Positions 19,578 to 30,059 are shown, numbered from the stretch's first letter. The stretch is 40,856 nucleotides of DNA from Pediococcus parvulus (GCF_007990205.1 NZ_BJWE01000014.1:1-40856), one strand, 5' to 3'. Numbers and translations are program-made. The notes: generated from the sequence alone by a model not told the origin.

Positions 19578-20525
19578 ATGGCAGCTTCAGAACAAGACGT
19601 TCTCAGACGAATTGACTCCACTAAGAAGACCAGTCAAATTACCACTGCGATGCAAATGGTTTCGACCGCAAAACTGAATCAAATTCAAAAACATACTTTT
19701 GGGTATCGCGTTTATGCTGAAAAAGTTGAAAGTATTGTGGCTCACCTTGCAAAATCACATTTAATTAGTGAAAATGCAGCTGGAAGTGAAAAAAGCGATG
19801 ACACTACTGAAAGTACAATTTCAGCAACAGATTTGCTCAAACAACGACCAGTCAAAAAAGTTGGGTTCTTGGTTATTACGTCTGATCGTGGTTTAGTTGG
19901 TAGCTATAATAGCTCGGTCCTCAAACAAACTGAGGATTTCATTCAATCCACAGGTCATTCAGCCGAAGATAGTGTTATTTTAGCTGTCGGCGGCACTGGC
20001 GCAGACTTTTATAAAGCACGCGATATGAACGTGGCTTATGAATTTCGTGGTGTGAGTGATGTTCCTACTTTTAACGAAGTACGGGAAATCGTTCAAACTG
20101 CAACGTCAATGTACTCTAATCAAGTTTTTGATGAGCTTTATGTTTGCTACAACCATTTTGTAAATCGCTTAACAAATAGATTTCATTCAATTAAAATGTT
20201 GCCAATTAGTGATGCTTTAGTGAAAAGTCAAGATGAGAAAAAAGAGCAGGGTAAAAAAGAATTAATGCCAGAATATGAGACAGAGCCTTCAGAGGCTGTG
20301 TTATTACAGGCTATTTTACCTCAGTATGCAGAAAGCCTTGTTTATGGTGCGATTCTGGATGCTAAGACTGCTGAGCATGCTTCAAGTTCGACAGCTATGC
20401 AAACTGCTTCTGACAATGCTAAAGATTTAATTTCATCGCTTCAATTGCAATATAACCGTGCACGACAAAGTGCGATTACCACTGAAATCACCGAAATTAC
20501 CGGTGGTCAGGCTGCACAAGAATAA
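19578..20525 (+). CDS. atpG: ATP synthase F1 subunit gamma
   Basis: Central rotor shaft (315 residues): N- and C-terminal helices form the coiled coil ([16 protein letters not shown] at the start, [15 protein letters not shown] at the end) around a Rossmann-like middle. A Ser/Thr/Glu-rich insert at about residues 62-85 makes it longer than the roughly 287 residues usual in many bacteria; lactobacilli commonly have such an insert. Confidence 0.97.
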   Translation: MAASEQDVLRRIDSTKKTSQITTAMQMVSTAKLNQIQKHTFGYRVYAEKVESIVAHLAKSHLISENAAGSEKSDDTTESTISATDLLKQRPVKKVGFLVITSDRGLVGSYNSSVLKQTEDFIQSTGHSAEDSVILAVGGTGADFYKARDMNVAYEFRGVSDVPTFNEVREIVQTATSMYSNQVFDELYVCYNHFVNRLTNRFHSIKMLPISDALVKSQDEKKEQGKKELMPEYETEPSEAVLLQAILPQYAESLVYGAILDAKTAEHASSSTAMQTASDNAKDLISSLQLQYNRARQSAITTEITEITGGQAAQE

Positions 20526-20545
20526 ATTTAGATGGGAGGAATTAA

Positions 20546-21964
<1,419 letters not shown>

Positions 21965-21977
21965 GGGGGAATTCTAA

Positions 21978-22403
21978 TTGGCTGATAAATCAGTATTAAC
22001 CGTTAGTATCGTGACTCCTGATGGTCAAGTTTATGACGGAACTTCCAGTATGCTGGTAGTAAAGACACAAGCTGGCCAGCTTGGAATTATGCCTAACCAT
22101 GTCCCTATTATTGCGTCACTATCGATTGATGAAGTGCGAATCAAACATGATGATTCTGGTAAAAGAGAAGATGCAGTTGCGGTCAATGGTGGCTTTGTAG
22201 AGTTTTCGGACAATACAGCCACAATCGTTGCTGATACTGCAGAAAATGAATCTGATATTGATGTAAACCGTGCTGAGAATGCGCGTCAACGAGCTCAAGA
22301 AACGATTCGAAAAGCTCAAGATGCACATGACAACTCTGAGTTACGTCGTGCACAGATTTCATTACGTCGTGCAATTAATCGAATTAATGTTGCAAAACAT
22401 TAA
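21978..22403 (+). CDS. atpC: ATP synthase F1 subunit epsilon
   Basis: Rotor subunit and regulator of hydrolysis (141 residues): an N-terminal beta-sandwich (TPDGQVYDGTSSMLVVKT, GQLGIMPNHVPII) and a C-terminal two-helix arm rich in Arg, Ala and Gln. The start is TTG at 21978, 13 bases after the atpD stop, with AAGGGGGA upstream. It is the last gene of the operon and is followed by a terminator. Confidence 0.96.
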   Translation: MADKSVLTVSIVTPDGQVYDGTSSMLVVKTQAGQLGIMPNHVPIIASLSIDEVRIKHDDSGKREDAVAVNGGFVEFSDNTATIVADTAENESDIDVNRAENARQRAQETIRKAQDAHDNSELRRAQISLRRAINRINVAKH

Positions 22404-22414
22404 TTCACATTTGA

Positions 22415-22452
22415 AGAGTTTCATAACCGTTTGGTTGTGGAGCTCTTTTTTT
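22415..22452 (+). terminator. Terminator of the ATP synthase operon
   Basis: A 14-bp stem (22415-22428 with 22433-22446, some G-U pairs), loop GTTT, and seven T. Confidence 0.85.
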
Positions 22453-22544
22453 ATGGTTATTAATTTATTAAAATGAGAGTTAAACGCGTATTTTTAGTAT
22501 GGATATGATACTATTGTAATAAATCATAGATTGAAGAGGATTTT

Positions 22545-22778
22545 ATGAATTTATTGGGAATTCAAGCTTTATTAACGTTAATTTGTTACTTCTTTTTTAT
22601 TTTCATTTCTTTTTGGGCAATTCAGGGTATCCATTTGGAGCGTATTTTGCACGTTTCCGATCCAAACCAATTTAAAGCATTGATTGTTTTACTATCGATT
22701 GGTCTAGGGTACATGGGTGGCTCATTCTTTCTCGAATTAATTAATAATATTAGAAATTTAAGTTACTTACTAAAATAG
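22545..22778 (+). CDS. DUF1146 family small membrane protein (YwzB-like)
   Basis: A 77-residue protein with two hydrophobic helices (about 5-25 and 43-63) separated by the segment [17 protein letters not shown], which fits the DUF1146/YwzB family. Its function is not known. AGAGGA precedes the ATG. The stop codon overlaps the first possible murA GTG, and the gene sits between the ATP synthase and murA as in many Bacilli. It is probably cotranscribed with murA, which hints at an envelope role, but this is inference from position only. Confidence 0.8.
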   Translation: MNLLGIQALLTLICYFFFIFISFWAIQGIHLERILHVSDPNQFKALIVLLSIGLGYMGGSFFLELINNIRNLSYLLK

Positions 22779-22792
22779 TGGAGGTTTCGTTC

Positions 22793-24082
22793 GTGGATAA
22801 GATTATTGTTAAGGGCGGCAATCGACTCAAAGGTGTAGTCAAGATTGAAGGCGCCAAAAATGCTGTTCTGCCGATTTTGGCAGCAGGAATTTTAGCTAGT
22901 GAAGGTCGAGTTGAGTTAAGTAATGTACCAATTCTGTCTGATGTTTATACGATGAACAACGTGTTGCGATTTTTGAATGTGGATGTTGAGTTTGATGAAG
23001 CTCAGCATGAGATTCGGATGGACGCAACCAAAAAAGTTTCTACCGAAGCCCCATTTGAATACGTTTCAAAAATGCGAGCTTCAATCGTTGTAATGGGTCC
23101 GTTACTAGCAAGAACTGGGCATGCCAAGGTGGCAATGCCTGGCGGTTGTGCAATCGGCTCTCGGCCAGTTGATTTACATCTAAAAGGACTGGCAGCATTG
23201 GGAGCTCATATTACACAACATGATGGATACATAGAAGCTAGTGCAAGAAAATTAATCGGAACTAACATCTATTTAGATTTTCCAAGTGTCGGGGCAACTC
23301 AAAACATTATGATGGCGGCAACATTGGCGCATGGAAACACAATCATTGAAAATGCCGCTTGCGAGCCAGAAATTGTTGACTTGGCCATGATCTTAAATAA
23401 AATGGGCGCCCATGTTACTGGAGCAGGAACGGAAACAATCCGAATTATTGGTGTGCATCAATTGCACGGAACAAGCCATGCTGTTGTTCAAGATCGAATT
23501 GAAGCCGGCACTTTCATGGTGGCTGCTGCTGCTACCCAGGGGGATGTTTTAATTCAGGATGCAATTTCAGAGCACAACAAACCATTAATTTCTAAAATGC
23601 GTGAGATGGGTGTCCATATCTTTGAAAAAGATGAGGGGATTCGTATCGTTGGGCCTAAAAAACTATTGCCGGTTTCGATTAAAACATTACCGCATCCTGG
23701 GTTCCCAACGGATATGCAACCCCAAATGTCGGTATTGCAGTTATTGGCACAAGGCACAAGTACACTAACTGAAACTGTGTTTGAAAATCGGTTTATGCAT
23801 TTAGAGGAATTACGTCGAATGAATGCCCAGTATAGAGTGGAAGGTTCTTCCGTCATTATGAATGGCCCAACTGATTTTAATGGTGCTGAAGTGGCTGCTA
23901 CGGATTTGAGAGCTGGTGCGGCCTTGGTTATTGCAGGTTTAGTGGCAAAGGGGTATACACAGGTCACTAATTTGAAGTATTTAGATCGAGGTTACTATAA
24001 CTTTCATGGTAAGTTGAGTGCTTTAGGTGCTCAAATTAAACGTGTCTCTGGTACGAATACAACTTTAACGGTCAAAAATTAA
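22793..24082 (+). CDS. murA: UDP-N-acetylglucosamine 1-carboxyvinyltransferase
   Basis: First committed step of peptidoglycan precursor synthesis: transfers enolpyruvate from PEP to UDP-GlcNAc. The active-site Cys119 lies in [15 protein letters not shown]; Cys rather than Asp predicts fosfomycin sensitivity of this enzyme. N-terminal [13 protein letters not shown] and the EPT-synthase repeats are clear. The start is taken as GTG at 22793, eight bases after GGAGG; GTG at 22778 is in frame but overlaps that ribosome binding site. The 429 residues are normal. Firmicutes often have a second MurA elsewhere, which this window cannot show. Confidence 0.96.
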   Translation: MDKIIVKGGNRLKGVVKIEGAKNAVLPILAAGILASEGRVELSNVPILSDVYTMNNVLRFLNVDVEFDEAQHEIRMDATKKVSTEAPFEYVSKMRASIVVMGPLLARTGHAKVAMPGGCAIGSRPVDLHLKGLAALGAHITQHDGYIEASARKLIGTNIYLDFPSVGATQNIMMAATLAHGNTIIENAACEPEIVDLAMILNKMGAHVTGAGTETIRIIGVHQLHGTSHAVVQDRIEAGTFMVAAAATQGDVLIQDAISEHNKPLISKMREMGVHIFEKDEGIRIVGPKKLLPVSIKTLPHPGFPTDMQPQMSVLQLLAQGTSTLTETVFENRFMHLEELRRMNAQYRVEGSSVIMNGPTDFNGAEVAATDLRAGAALVIAGLVAKGYTQVTNLKYLDRGYYNFHGKLSALGAQIKRVSGTNTTLTVKN

Positions 24083-24109
24083 TTTTTTGATAAAAAATAA
24101 AAAATCAAT

Positions 24110-24158
24110 GACGGTCGATTAATAACGTGAGGTGGAAGGCGTTACTTAGTTGACCGTC
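24110..24158 (+). terminator. Long hairpin after murA, possible terminator
   Basis: GACGGTCGATTAATAACG (24110-24127) pairs with 24140-24158 through about 18 pairs with one bulge and one mismatch. The loop is GA-rich (TGAGGTGGAAGG). Only a poor T stretch follows, so termination is uncertain. Confidence 0.5.
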
Positions 24159-24200
24159 GTTTCTATTCATTTTACAGGTTAATATCAGCTAGATTCGGGC

Positions 24201-24229
24201 TTTAGAGAGAATTTAGGGTGTGCTATAAT
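24201..24229 (+). promoter_or_regulatory. Promoter of yidD-DUF2969-rodA
   Basis: TATAAT (24224-24229) with an extended TGC just before it; TTTAGA (24201-24206) at 17 bases is a weak -35 box. The start of yidD is 38 bases downstream. Confidence 0.65.
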
Positions 24230-24267
24230 AGGCTGTTAGATTGGATATTTTTGAGAGGTGGACACAA

Positions 24268-24528
24268 TTGAAAAAATTCTTTTTGATGCTAGTACGTGGA
24301 TATCAAAAGTTTATATCACCACTTTTTCCACCAAGTTGTCGGTATTATCCGACATGCTCTAATTATATGTTGGGAGCTCTTAAGAAGCACGGGGCATTGA
24401 AAGGTACCTTAATGGGGACTGCGCGTATTTTACGCTGTAATCCGTTTGTTAAGGGTGGTTATGATCCGGTGCCGGATTATTTTACTTTGAAACGTAATCC
24501 GCATCCTGATGAAAAAATATTAAATTAA
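24268..24528 (+). CDS. yidD: Membrane protein insertion efficiency factor YidD
   Basis: A small (86-residue) membrane-associated protein that aids YidC-dependent insertion of inner-membrane proteins. The family hallmarks are plain: [19 protein letters not shown] and [16 protein letters not shown]. The start is taken as TTG at 24268 with GAGAGGTGG upstream; an ATG nine codons earlier lies before that ribosome binding site. It leads a three-gene unit with a DUF2969 gene and rodA. Confidence 0.93.
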   Translation: MKKFFLMLVRGYQKFISPLFPPSCRYYPTCSNYMLGALKKHGALKGTLMGTARILRCNPFVKGGYDPVPDYFTLKRNPHPDEKILN

Positions 24529-24545
24529 CCTGTATGGAGGAAATT

Positions 24546-24764
24546 ATGTCTAAGAAACAGCAAAGTGTTAAGGTACAAATTGAAGAAAAAGAAGTTGATG
24601 GGCAAACGATTCAACAACTTTTTATTGCTAAAAATTTAATCGGCGAAATCACACCACAGGATAAAGAATTTGCGACTCATCTAATTGGGGGCGGAGACTT
24701 TACAGCTAAATCCACGGATGATGCTGTTGAATGGCTTTTGCAAGAATACAATCTTCATCAATAA
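24546..24764 (+). CDS. DUF2969 family protein
   Basis: A 72-residue soluble, charged protein of the DUF2969 family, known mainly from lactobacilli and relatives and without an assigned function. It ends with the family-type segment STDDAVEWLLQEYNLHQ. The ATG at 24546 follows GGAGG at five bases; an ATG at 24534 overlaps that site. Its constant neighbours yidD and rodA suggest a link with membrane or wall biogenesis, which is inference only. Confidence 0.8.
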   Translation: MSKKQQSVKVQIEEKEVDGQTIQQLFIAKNLIGEITPQDKEFATHLIGGGDFTAKSTDDAVEWLLQEYNLHQ

Positions 24765-24796
24765 AGCGCAGTTTAAGTTAAGGAAGGATCTTTAGT

Positions 24797-25999
24797 TTGA
24801 ATAACGATTCACGAGTTAGAAGACGGGAAGGCGATTCTCGCATTGATTATGGAATAATTTTTTCGGTGTTAATGTTGGCCTTAATTGGACTTGCCTCGAT
24901 TTATGTTGCTGCGGCACATGATACGGGCAGTGTAAGCGTGATCCATCAAGTAGCTTCGCAGTTAGTGTGGTATGTATTAGGGGTTGCTGCGGTTGTTGTC
25001 ATCATGCAGTTTGATTCCGAACAACTTTGGAAGATAGCGCCGTATGCTTACTGGTTTGGTATTTTTTTACTAGTTGCAGTTTTGATATTTTACAGCAGAA
25101 GTTATGCAGCAAGTACCGGGGCTAAGAGTTGGTTTGCCTTTCGTGGATTCACTTTTCAGCCTTCAGAAGTTATGAAGCCGGCCTATATTTTGATGATGGC
25201 TAAAGTTTTGACGGATTTTAATGCCCAGCATAAGCGCCATACCATGCGATCTGATTGGCGTTTAATTGGCGAAATGATTTTATGGACGTTGCCAATTCCT
25301 GTTTTACTACTTTTGCAGCACGACTTCGGAACCATGTTAGTATTTATCGCTATTTTTGCTGGATTAGTCATTGTTTCAGGCGTAACTTGGCGAATTTTAG
25401 TACCTGCATTTGTCACGGCAACGGTTTTGGCTAGCAGTACATTGATGTTGGTAGTGAGTGATTGGGGACGTAGTCTTTTGTCTCACGTCGGATTTGAAAG
25501 CTATCAGTTTAGCCGAATTGATACCTGGCTAGACCCATCTTCTGATACGACAAATTCAGGTTATCAATTATGGCAGAGTATTAAAGCAATTGGGTCGGGA
25601 CAACTATTCGGAAAAGGTTTCAATGTTTCGAATGTCTATGTGCCAGTCCGAGAGTCAGATATGATTTTCTCTGTGATCGGTGAAAACTTTGGTTTTATCG
25701 GCAGTGTGGTTTTAGTTCTGTTATACATGCTTTTGATGTATCAAATGATTCGTGTCACTTTTGATACGAAGAACGCTTTTTATGCTTATATTGCTACAGG
25801 GACAATCATGATGATTTTATTTCATGTTCTCGAAAATATCGGAATGAACATTGGTTTGTTGCCTTTAACTGGAATTCCGCTCCCATTTGTGAGTCAAGGG
25901 GGATCAGCCCTTATTGGAAATATGATAGGAATTGGGTTGATTATGTCTATGCGGTTTCACCACGATTCATACAGTACGCTTCAAAAAACAGATTTCTAA
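24797..25999 (+). CDS. rodA: Rod shape-determining peptidoglycan polymerase RodA
   Basis: A SEDS-family glycosyltransferase (400 residues, about ten membrane helices) that polymerises lipid II during cell elongation together with a class B PBP. Diagnostic segments are STGAKSWFAFRGFTFQPSE, the catalytic-loop Asp288 in RESDMIFSVIGENFGF, and PLTGIPLPFVSQGGSA near the C terminus. The wording fits RodA better than FtsW. The start is TTG at 24797 after AGGAAGGA. The gene lies 32 bases after the DUF2969 gene in the same operon. No clear terminator follows before the methionine T-box promoter. Confidence 0.93.
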   Translation: MNNDSRVRRREGDSRIDYGIIFSVLMLALIGLASIYVAAAHDTGSVSVIHQVASQLVWYVLGVAAVVVIMQFDSEQLWKIAPYAYWFGIFLLVAVLIFYSRSYAASTGAKSWFAFRGFTFQPSEVMKPAYILMMAKVLTDFNAQHKRHTMRSDWRLIGEMILWTLPIPVLLLLQHDFGTMLVFIAIFAGLVIVSGVTWRILVPAFVTATVLASSTLMLVVSDWGRSLLSHVGFESYQFSRIDTWLDPSSDTTNSGYQLWQSIKAIGSGQLFGKGFNVSNVYVPVRESDMIFSVIGENFGFIGSVVLVLLYMLLMYQMIRVTFDTKNAFYAYIATGTIMMILFHVLENIGMNIGLLPLTGIPLPFVSQGGSALIGNMIGIGLIMSMRFHHDSYSTLQKTDF

Positions 26000-26019
26000 T
26001 AAAAAACTCATATTTGTGG

Positions 26020-26048
26020 TTGACAGACACAATTTGAATGAGTATACT
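26020..26048 (+). promoter_or_regulatory. Promoter of the metNIQ T-box transcript
   Basis: A perfect TTGACA (26020-26025), a 17-base spacer and TATACT (26043-26048). Such a near-consensus promoter is expected where control is left to the riboswitch downstream. Confidence 0.88.
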
Positions 26049-26072
26049 GCATTTAATAGCTAAACATTAAAA

Positions 26073-26330
26073 CAAGATGAGTAAGTTGATTACTACTTTA
26101 AGAGAGTTCCTTTTGGTGAGATGGGACAGTAAGTGCAATCGAAGATGGTCTTGATAAAAGAGGTATTTGTGAGCGTTCTGCAAGCAAGTACTGGGTGCGC
26201 CCATTATAGCGTCCGAGTTGTTTGACTCGTTAAGGCTGACTTTGTGAAAAGTTAGTGAATTTGGGTGGTAACACGGAAGAGAAGTCTTTCGTCCTAGTTG
26301 ATTTATTTCAACGGGATGAAAGACTTTTTT
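26073..26330 (+). ncRNA. T-box riboswitch, methionine-specific, controlling metNIQ
   Basis: A leader that senses uncharged tRNA. The base of Stem I is CAAGA/TCTTG (26073-26077 with 26149-26153); above it the specifier loop has AGTA on the left and AGATGG on the right, so the specifier codon is ATG (26145-26147), i.e. Met. The helix above is 26086-26091 with 26137-26142. AGAGAG (26101-26106) and GGTGAGA follow as in classic T-boxes. A small Stem III is CGAGT/ACTCG (26214-26229). The T-box sequence GGGTGGTAACACGG (26263-26276) includes UGGU (26266-26269), which can pair with the tRNA end ACCA. The terminator is 26282-26294 with 26313-26326 plus a T run. Uncharged tRNA-Met would favour the antiterminator and switch on methionine uptake. 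Confidence 0.93.
26282..26330 (+). terminator. Regulated terminator of the methionine T-box
   Basis: AAGTCTTTCGTCC (26282-26294) pairs with GGGATGAAAGACTT (26313-26326) and runs into six T. The left arm overlaps the antiterminator region, as required for switching. Confidence 0.9.
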
Positions 26331-26362
26331 GTTTGGTTAAAAAGAAAGAGGAGGTTGATCGT

Positions 26363-27400
26363 TTGATAGAATTTAAGGATGTTTCGAAGACCTTCGCTAC
26401 AGAAAAAGGTAACGTTACAGCAATTAAAGACGTGAACATGAAGATTGAAGACGGTGAAATATTTGGAATCGTTGGGTATTCTGGTGCTGGTAAGACGACT
26501 TTGATCAGAATGCTGAATGGTCTAGAAACTCCAACGACAGGTGTGGTTGAGGTGAATGGCACTAAGATCTCAGAGCTGGATCGCAATGCATTAAGAAAAA
26601 AGCGCCACAAAATTGGAATGATTTTTCAACATTTTAATCTATTGTGGTCTCGAACCGTTCGTAAGAATATTGAGTTTCCCCTTGAAATTGCCAAGATTTC
26701 AAAAGCCGATCGTCAAAAGAAGGCAGAAGAGTTAATCAAATTGGTTGGTTTGGAAGGTAAAGAAGATGCCTATCCTTCTGAATTATCCGGTGGTCAAAAA
26801 CAACGAGTTGGTGTGGCGAGAGCTTTGGCAAACGATCCAGAAATTTTGCTTTCTGATGAGGCTACCAGTGCACTTGATCCACAGACTACCGATGAAGTAT
26901 TGGACCTATTAATGGATATCAATAAGCGATTAGGAATTACGATTGTTTTAATTACTCATGAAATGCATGTGATTCGAAAGATTTGCGAGCATGTTGCCGT
27001 TTTGGATGGTGGTAAGATCATTGAGTCTGGTCAAGTTTTGGACGTTTTTAAGCATCCACAACAACCAATTACAAAACGATTTGTTTACTCAGAGGCTGCT
27101 CCGTCGCCGGAAGATACCAATGTGGTTGTAGAACAGTTGCTAAAGGAATATCCAAATGGCAAAATTATTCAATTGACCTTTCATGGTAATCAAGCCAATT
27201 TACCAATTGTTTCGGAAATTATTCATAAATTTCCTAAGATCCGAATCAGCATTATTGAAGGAAATATCCATCAAACCCATGAGGGCGCAATTGGTTCACT
27301 TTTCTTACAGTTGATTGGTGATGAAGGGGATATTAACGGGGCTTTAGACTATCTGAAGACTATGCGTGTCGAAACGGAGGTGATCGAACATGGGAGGTAG
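26363..27400 (+). CDS. metN: Methionine ABC transporter ATPase MetN
   Basis: Energises uptake of L- and D-methionine (345 residues). ABC motifs are GYSGAGKTT (Walker A), [15 protein letters not shown] (signature), [12 protein letters not shown] (Walker B) and the H-loop [10 protein letters not shown]-terminal NIL (ACT-like) domain of about 80 residues, known in MetN as the site where methionine inhibits transport, is visible ([18 protein letters not shown] onward). The start is TTG at 26363 with AGAGGAGG at eight bases; the longer open frame upstream belongs to the riboswitch. It overlaps metI by 11 bases. Confidence 0.95.
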   Translation: MIEFKDVSKTFATEKGNVTAIKDVNMKIEDGEIFGIVGYSGAGKTTLIRMLNGLETPTTGVVEVNGTKISELDRNALRKKRHKIGMIFQHFNLLWSRTVRKNIEFPLEIAKISKADRQKKAEELIKLVGLEGKEDAYPSELSGGQKQRVGVARALANDPEILLSDEATSALDPQTTDEVLDLLMDINKRLGITIVLITHEMHVIRKICEHVAVLDGGKIIESGQVLDVFKHPQQPITKRFVYSEAAPSPEDTNVVVEQLLKEYPNGKIIQLTFHGNQANLPIVSEIIHKFPKIRISIIEGNIHQTHEGAIGSLFLQLIGDEGDINGALDYLKTMRVETEVIEHGR

Positions 27401-28076
27401 TACAGGTTACTTTGAATTTAACACAGTTGACTGGAATCAAATGTGGAGCGCAACTTGGGAGACCATTTGGATGACCATCGTTTCGATTGTAGCCGTTGCG
27501 ATCTTGGGATACTTTATTGGATTATTATTGTTTGAAACCAGTGGAAGTACTAATTTAGTTGTCCGCATTATTAACTGGATTGTTGCGCTTTTTGTCAATG
27601 TGTTTCGATCTATTCCATTTATCATTTTAATCGTTTTGTTGTTGCCATTTACTAAGAATGTCGTGGGAACGATCATTGGCCCAGTTGCGGCGTTACCATC
27701 CTTAATTATTTCCGCAGCTCCGTTTTATGGTCGAATGGTTGAATTAGCGTTTCATGAAATTGATCGGGGTGTGCTTGAGGCTTCAAACGCAATGGGAGCC
27801 AGTCAATGGCAGATTATTACGAAGGTTTTATTACCAGAAAGTTTGCCAGCGTTGATTTCGGGAATTACGGTTACAACGATTTCTTTGATTGGTTATACAG
27901 CTATGGCCGGTGCAATTGGTGCCGGTGGGCTGGGAAATTTGGCCTATCAAGAAGGATTTGAGAGTAGTAATAATACGGTGACTTTAGTTGCCACAGTCAT
28001 TATTGTGATCATTGTTTTTGCTTTCCAATTTCTCGGGGATTTCGCAACCCGAAAAGTTGATAAACGAGTACTTTAA
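27390..28076 (+). CDS. metI: Methionine ABC transporter permease MetI
   Basis: Integral membrane subunit of 228 residues with about five helices. The EAA loop that docks on MetN is visible as [21 protein letters not shown] very strong GGAGGTGATC lies upstream of the ATG, inside the end of metN. It is followed by metQ after 19 bases. Confidence 0.95.
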   Translation: MGGSTGYFEFNTVDWNQMWSATWETIWMTIVSIVAVAILGYFIGLLLFETSGSTNLVVRIINWIVALFVNVFRSIPFIILIVLLLPFTKNVVGTIIGPVAALPSLIISAAPFYGRMVELAFHEIDRGVLEASNAMGASQWQIITKVLLPESLPALISGITVTTISLIGYTAMAGAIGAGGLGNLAYQEGFESSNNTVTLVATVIIVIIVFAFQFLGDFATRKVDKRVL

Positions 28077-28095
28077 TTTGAGGAGGAGTTTGAAT

Positions 28096-28929
28096 ATGAA
28101 GAAGAATAAAATTTTTGGCTTTTTAGCAGTCGCAGCAACAGCACTTTTATTGGTGTCTTGTGGTAAGAAATCAAGCACCAGTTCCAAAACAACACCCATT
28201 ACAGTTGGGGCATCTGCAGTGCCACATGCTCAAATTTTAAAACATGTCCAACCTGAGTTGAAAAAAGAAGGGGTTAATTTAAAGATTAAAGTCTTTCAAG
28301 ATTACGTTCTTCCTAATAAAGCTTTAGCTAACGGTGATATTGATGCGAACTACTTCCAACACATTCCATTTTTGAATCAATGGAATAAGAAAAACAAAGG
28401 TAATTTAATTGATGCCGGTGCCGTTCACTTGGAACCAATTTCTGTATTCTCTAAGAAGTATAAAAATCTCAAAAATTTACCAAAGAATGCGACTGTTTTG
28501 GTAAGTAATAATGCACCAGATTATGGTCGAATTTTGACGATCTTTAAGGATGCCGGTTTGATTACGATCAAAAAGGGTGTGGATATCACAAGTGCAACGT
28601 TTAATGATATTGCAAGTAATCCAAAACATATTCAATTTAAACATAGTTATGAGCCGAAACTGATGCCTCAATTGTACAAAAACGGCGAAGGTGACGCGGT
28701 TGTGATTAATGCTAACTATGCGGTTCAATCTGGTTTGAATCCAATTACACAATCTGTGGCAATTGAAAAATCTAATTCACCATACAAAAATATCATTGCA
28801 ATTCGTCCAAGTGAGAAGAACAACAAAGCCATCAAGAAATTGGTTAAAGCTCTTCAATCAAAGAGTACGCAATCTTGGATCAAGAAACATTACAAGGGTG
28901 CTATTTTACCTGTAAAACCAGTTAAATAA
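28096..28929 (+). CDS. metQ: Methionine-binding lipoprotein MetQ
   Basis: Extracellular substrate-binding protein (277 residues). A lipoprotein signal peptide with lipobox LVSC puts the lipidated Cys at residue 22, followed by a Ser/Thr linker. The NlpA/MetQ family segments TVGASAVPHAQIL and DIDANYFQHIPFL are clear. The start is ATG at 28096 after GAGGAGGAG; the open frame upstream overlaps metI and is not used. It ends the metNIQ operon at a hairpin. Confidence 0.95.
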   Translation: MKKNKIFGFLAVAATALLLVSCGKKSSTSSKTTPITVGASAVPHAQILKHVQPELKKEGVNLKIKVFQDYVLPNKALANGDIDANYFQHIPFLNQWNKKNKGNLIDAGAVHLEPISVFSKKYKNLKNLPKNATVLVSNNAPDYGRILTIFKDAGLITIKKGVDITSATFNDIASNPKHIQFKHSYEPKLMPQLYKNGEGDAVVINANYAVQSGLNPITQSVAIEKSNSPYKNIIAIRPSEKNNKAIKKLVKALQSKSTQSWIKKHYKGAILPVKPVK

Positions 28930-28950
28930 TCGAATTTTGATATGTAAATG

Positions 28951-28982
28951 GCCGTTGAAGTTTTGAATTTCAATGGCTTTTT
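28951..28982 (+). terminator. Terminator of metNIQ
   Basis: GCCGTTGAA (28951-28959) pairs with TTCAATGGC (28969-28977, one G-U) with a 9-base loop, then five T. Confidence 0.8.
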
Positions 28983-28987
28983 ATGTA

Positions 28988-29016
28988 TTGACCATCTTTC
29001 AGAAAATGGGTAGGAT
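28988..29016 (+). promoter_or_regulatory. Promoter of the 2-hydroxyacid dehydrogenase gene
   Basis: TTGACC (28988-28993), a 17-base spacer and TAGGAT (29011-29016), directly after the metNIQ terminator. Confidence 0.65.
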
Positions 29017-29045
29017 TAAGTTAATAACGAGAAAAGGGTGTTAAA

Positions 29046-29960
29046 ATGAGAAAATTTGGAATTATTGGTTTAGGGAACGTTGGCCGTACAGTTGCATATA
29101 CTTTGGTTACAAAGGGAATTGCTGATTCACTAGTACTTATTGATAAAGATCAGAAAAAGTCACGTGCTGAGCAGTTAGACCTGCAGGATGCCCAAGCACG
29201 ATTGAATACAACTACCCAAATCACAACTCAAAATTACGACAATTTGAAGGATGTTGATATTTTATATATCTCAGCTGGAGATATCGCAGTTTCAACTAAC
29301 AGTGGCGATCGTTTTGCAGAGTTCAAGATCACTTCAGCGGTTGTCAAAGAAATCGCCCCTAAAATTGTGGCATCTGGATTTAAGGGTGTGATTATCGACA
29401 TTATGAATCCTTGTGATGCGGTTACCAGTTATTTGCAGAAGTTGACTGGGTTTTCAAAGCAAAGAGTGTTTGGAACGGGAACTTTCTTGGATACCGCGCG
29501 GATGCAACGTGTTGTTGGTGAAAAATTAAATGTAAATCCCCGCAGCGTAGAAGGTTATGTTTTGGGTGAGCATGGAAATAGCCAATTTGTGGCATGGTCA
29601 AGTGTTCGTGTAAAAGGTGAAGCTATTCAGGATTTACCTGAAGCTAAAGACTTCGATTTTGATCAATTAGCTGATGCCGCTAAACAAGGTGCTTGGGAAG
29701 TTGCTTCCGGTAAAGGATTTACTTCAGCTGCAATTGCGACTTGTGGTGTCAGTTTGGGACAAGCAGTTTTGTCGGATGCTCGTTTAGTTTGTCCGGTGTC
29801 TGGTTATAGTGAAAAATATAGTACTTACGTTGGTTTACCAGCGATTGTGGGCAAGAACGGAATTGAGTCTGTGGTTGACTTACCTTTGACAGACGAAGAA
29901 ACTGTAAAGTTCGCTAAGTCTGCGGAAATGATTCATGATCGGGTAGCCAAGTTAAACTAA
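29046..29960 (+). CDS. L-2-hydroxyisocaproate dehydrogenase-like enzyme (LDH family)
   Basis: NAD-dependent enzyme of the L-lactate/malate dehydrogenase family (304 residues). The sequence resembles L-HicDH more than L-LDH: SGDRFAEFKITS, GTGTFLDTARMQR and LGEHGNSQFVAWSSV all follow the HicDH pattern. The NAD site is GLGNVG (8-13) with Asp33; catalytic residues are Asp149, Arg152 (carboxylate binding), His176 and loop Arg89. The usual NPVD reads NPCD (Cys123). Such enzymes reduce 2-keto acids from Leu, Met or Phe breakdown to hydroxy acids, regenerating NAD+. It stands alone between promoter and terminator, next to methionine uptake. AAAGGGTG precedes the ATG. A plain L-LDH role is less likely but possible. 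Confidence 0.85.
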   Translation: MRKFGIIGLGNVGRTVAYTLVTKGIADSLVLIDKDQKKSRAEQLDLQDAQARLNTTTQITTQNYDNLKDVDILYISAGDIAVSTNSGDRFAEFKITSAVVKEIAPKIVASGFKGVIIDIMNPCDAVTSYLQKLTGFSKQRVFGTGTFLDTARMQRVVGEKLNVNPRSVEGYVLGEHGNSQFVAWSSVRVKGEAIQDLPEAKDFDFDQLADAAKQGAWEVASGKGFTSAAIATCGVSLGQAVLSDARLVCPVSGYSEKYSTYVGLPAIVGKNGIESVVDLPLTDEETVKFAKSAEMIHDRVAKLN

Positions 29961-29972
29961 TCTTTGAATTTT

Positions 29973-30026
29973 AAAGCTTTTAAACATTTACAGCCAAACA
30001 GGTTGAAAGTGTTTAAAAGCTTTTTT
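29973..30026 (+). terminator. Terminator of the hydroxyacid dehydrogenase gene
   Basis: A stem of about 17 bp (29973-29989 with about 30006-30023, one irregularity), followed by a run of T to 30026. Confidence 0.85.
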
Positions 30027-30030
30027 GTAC

Positions 30031-30059
30031 TTGACAGAAAAATACTTTCCAAGTATAGT
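30031..30059 (+). promoter_or_regulatory. Promoter of the five-gene ABC/GntR operon
   Basis: A perfect TTGACA (30031-30036), a 17-base spacer and TATAGT (30054-30059). The strength of the sequence suggests that a repressor is needed. Confidence 0.85.

Noticed and set aside
23554-23967. 137-codon open frame on the minus strand inside murA
   Set aside because: Shadow of a strongly conserved gene; no ribosome binding site, and its composition is that of the antisense of murA.
26255-26362. N-terminal extension of metN through the T-box terminator
   Set aside because: The region is riboswitch sequence; the TTG at 26363 has the proper ribosome binding site and gives the normal MetN start.
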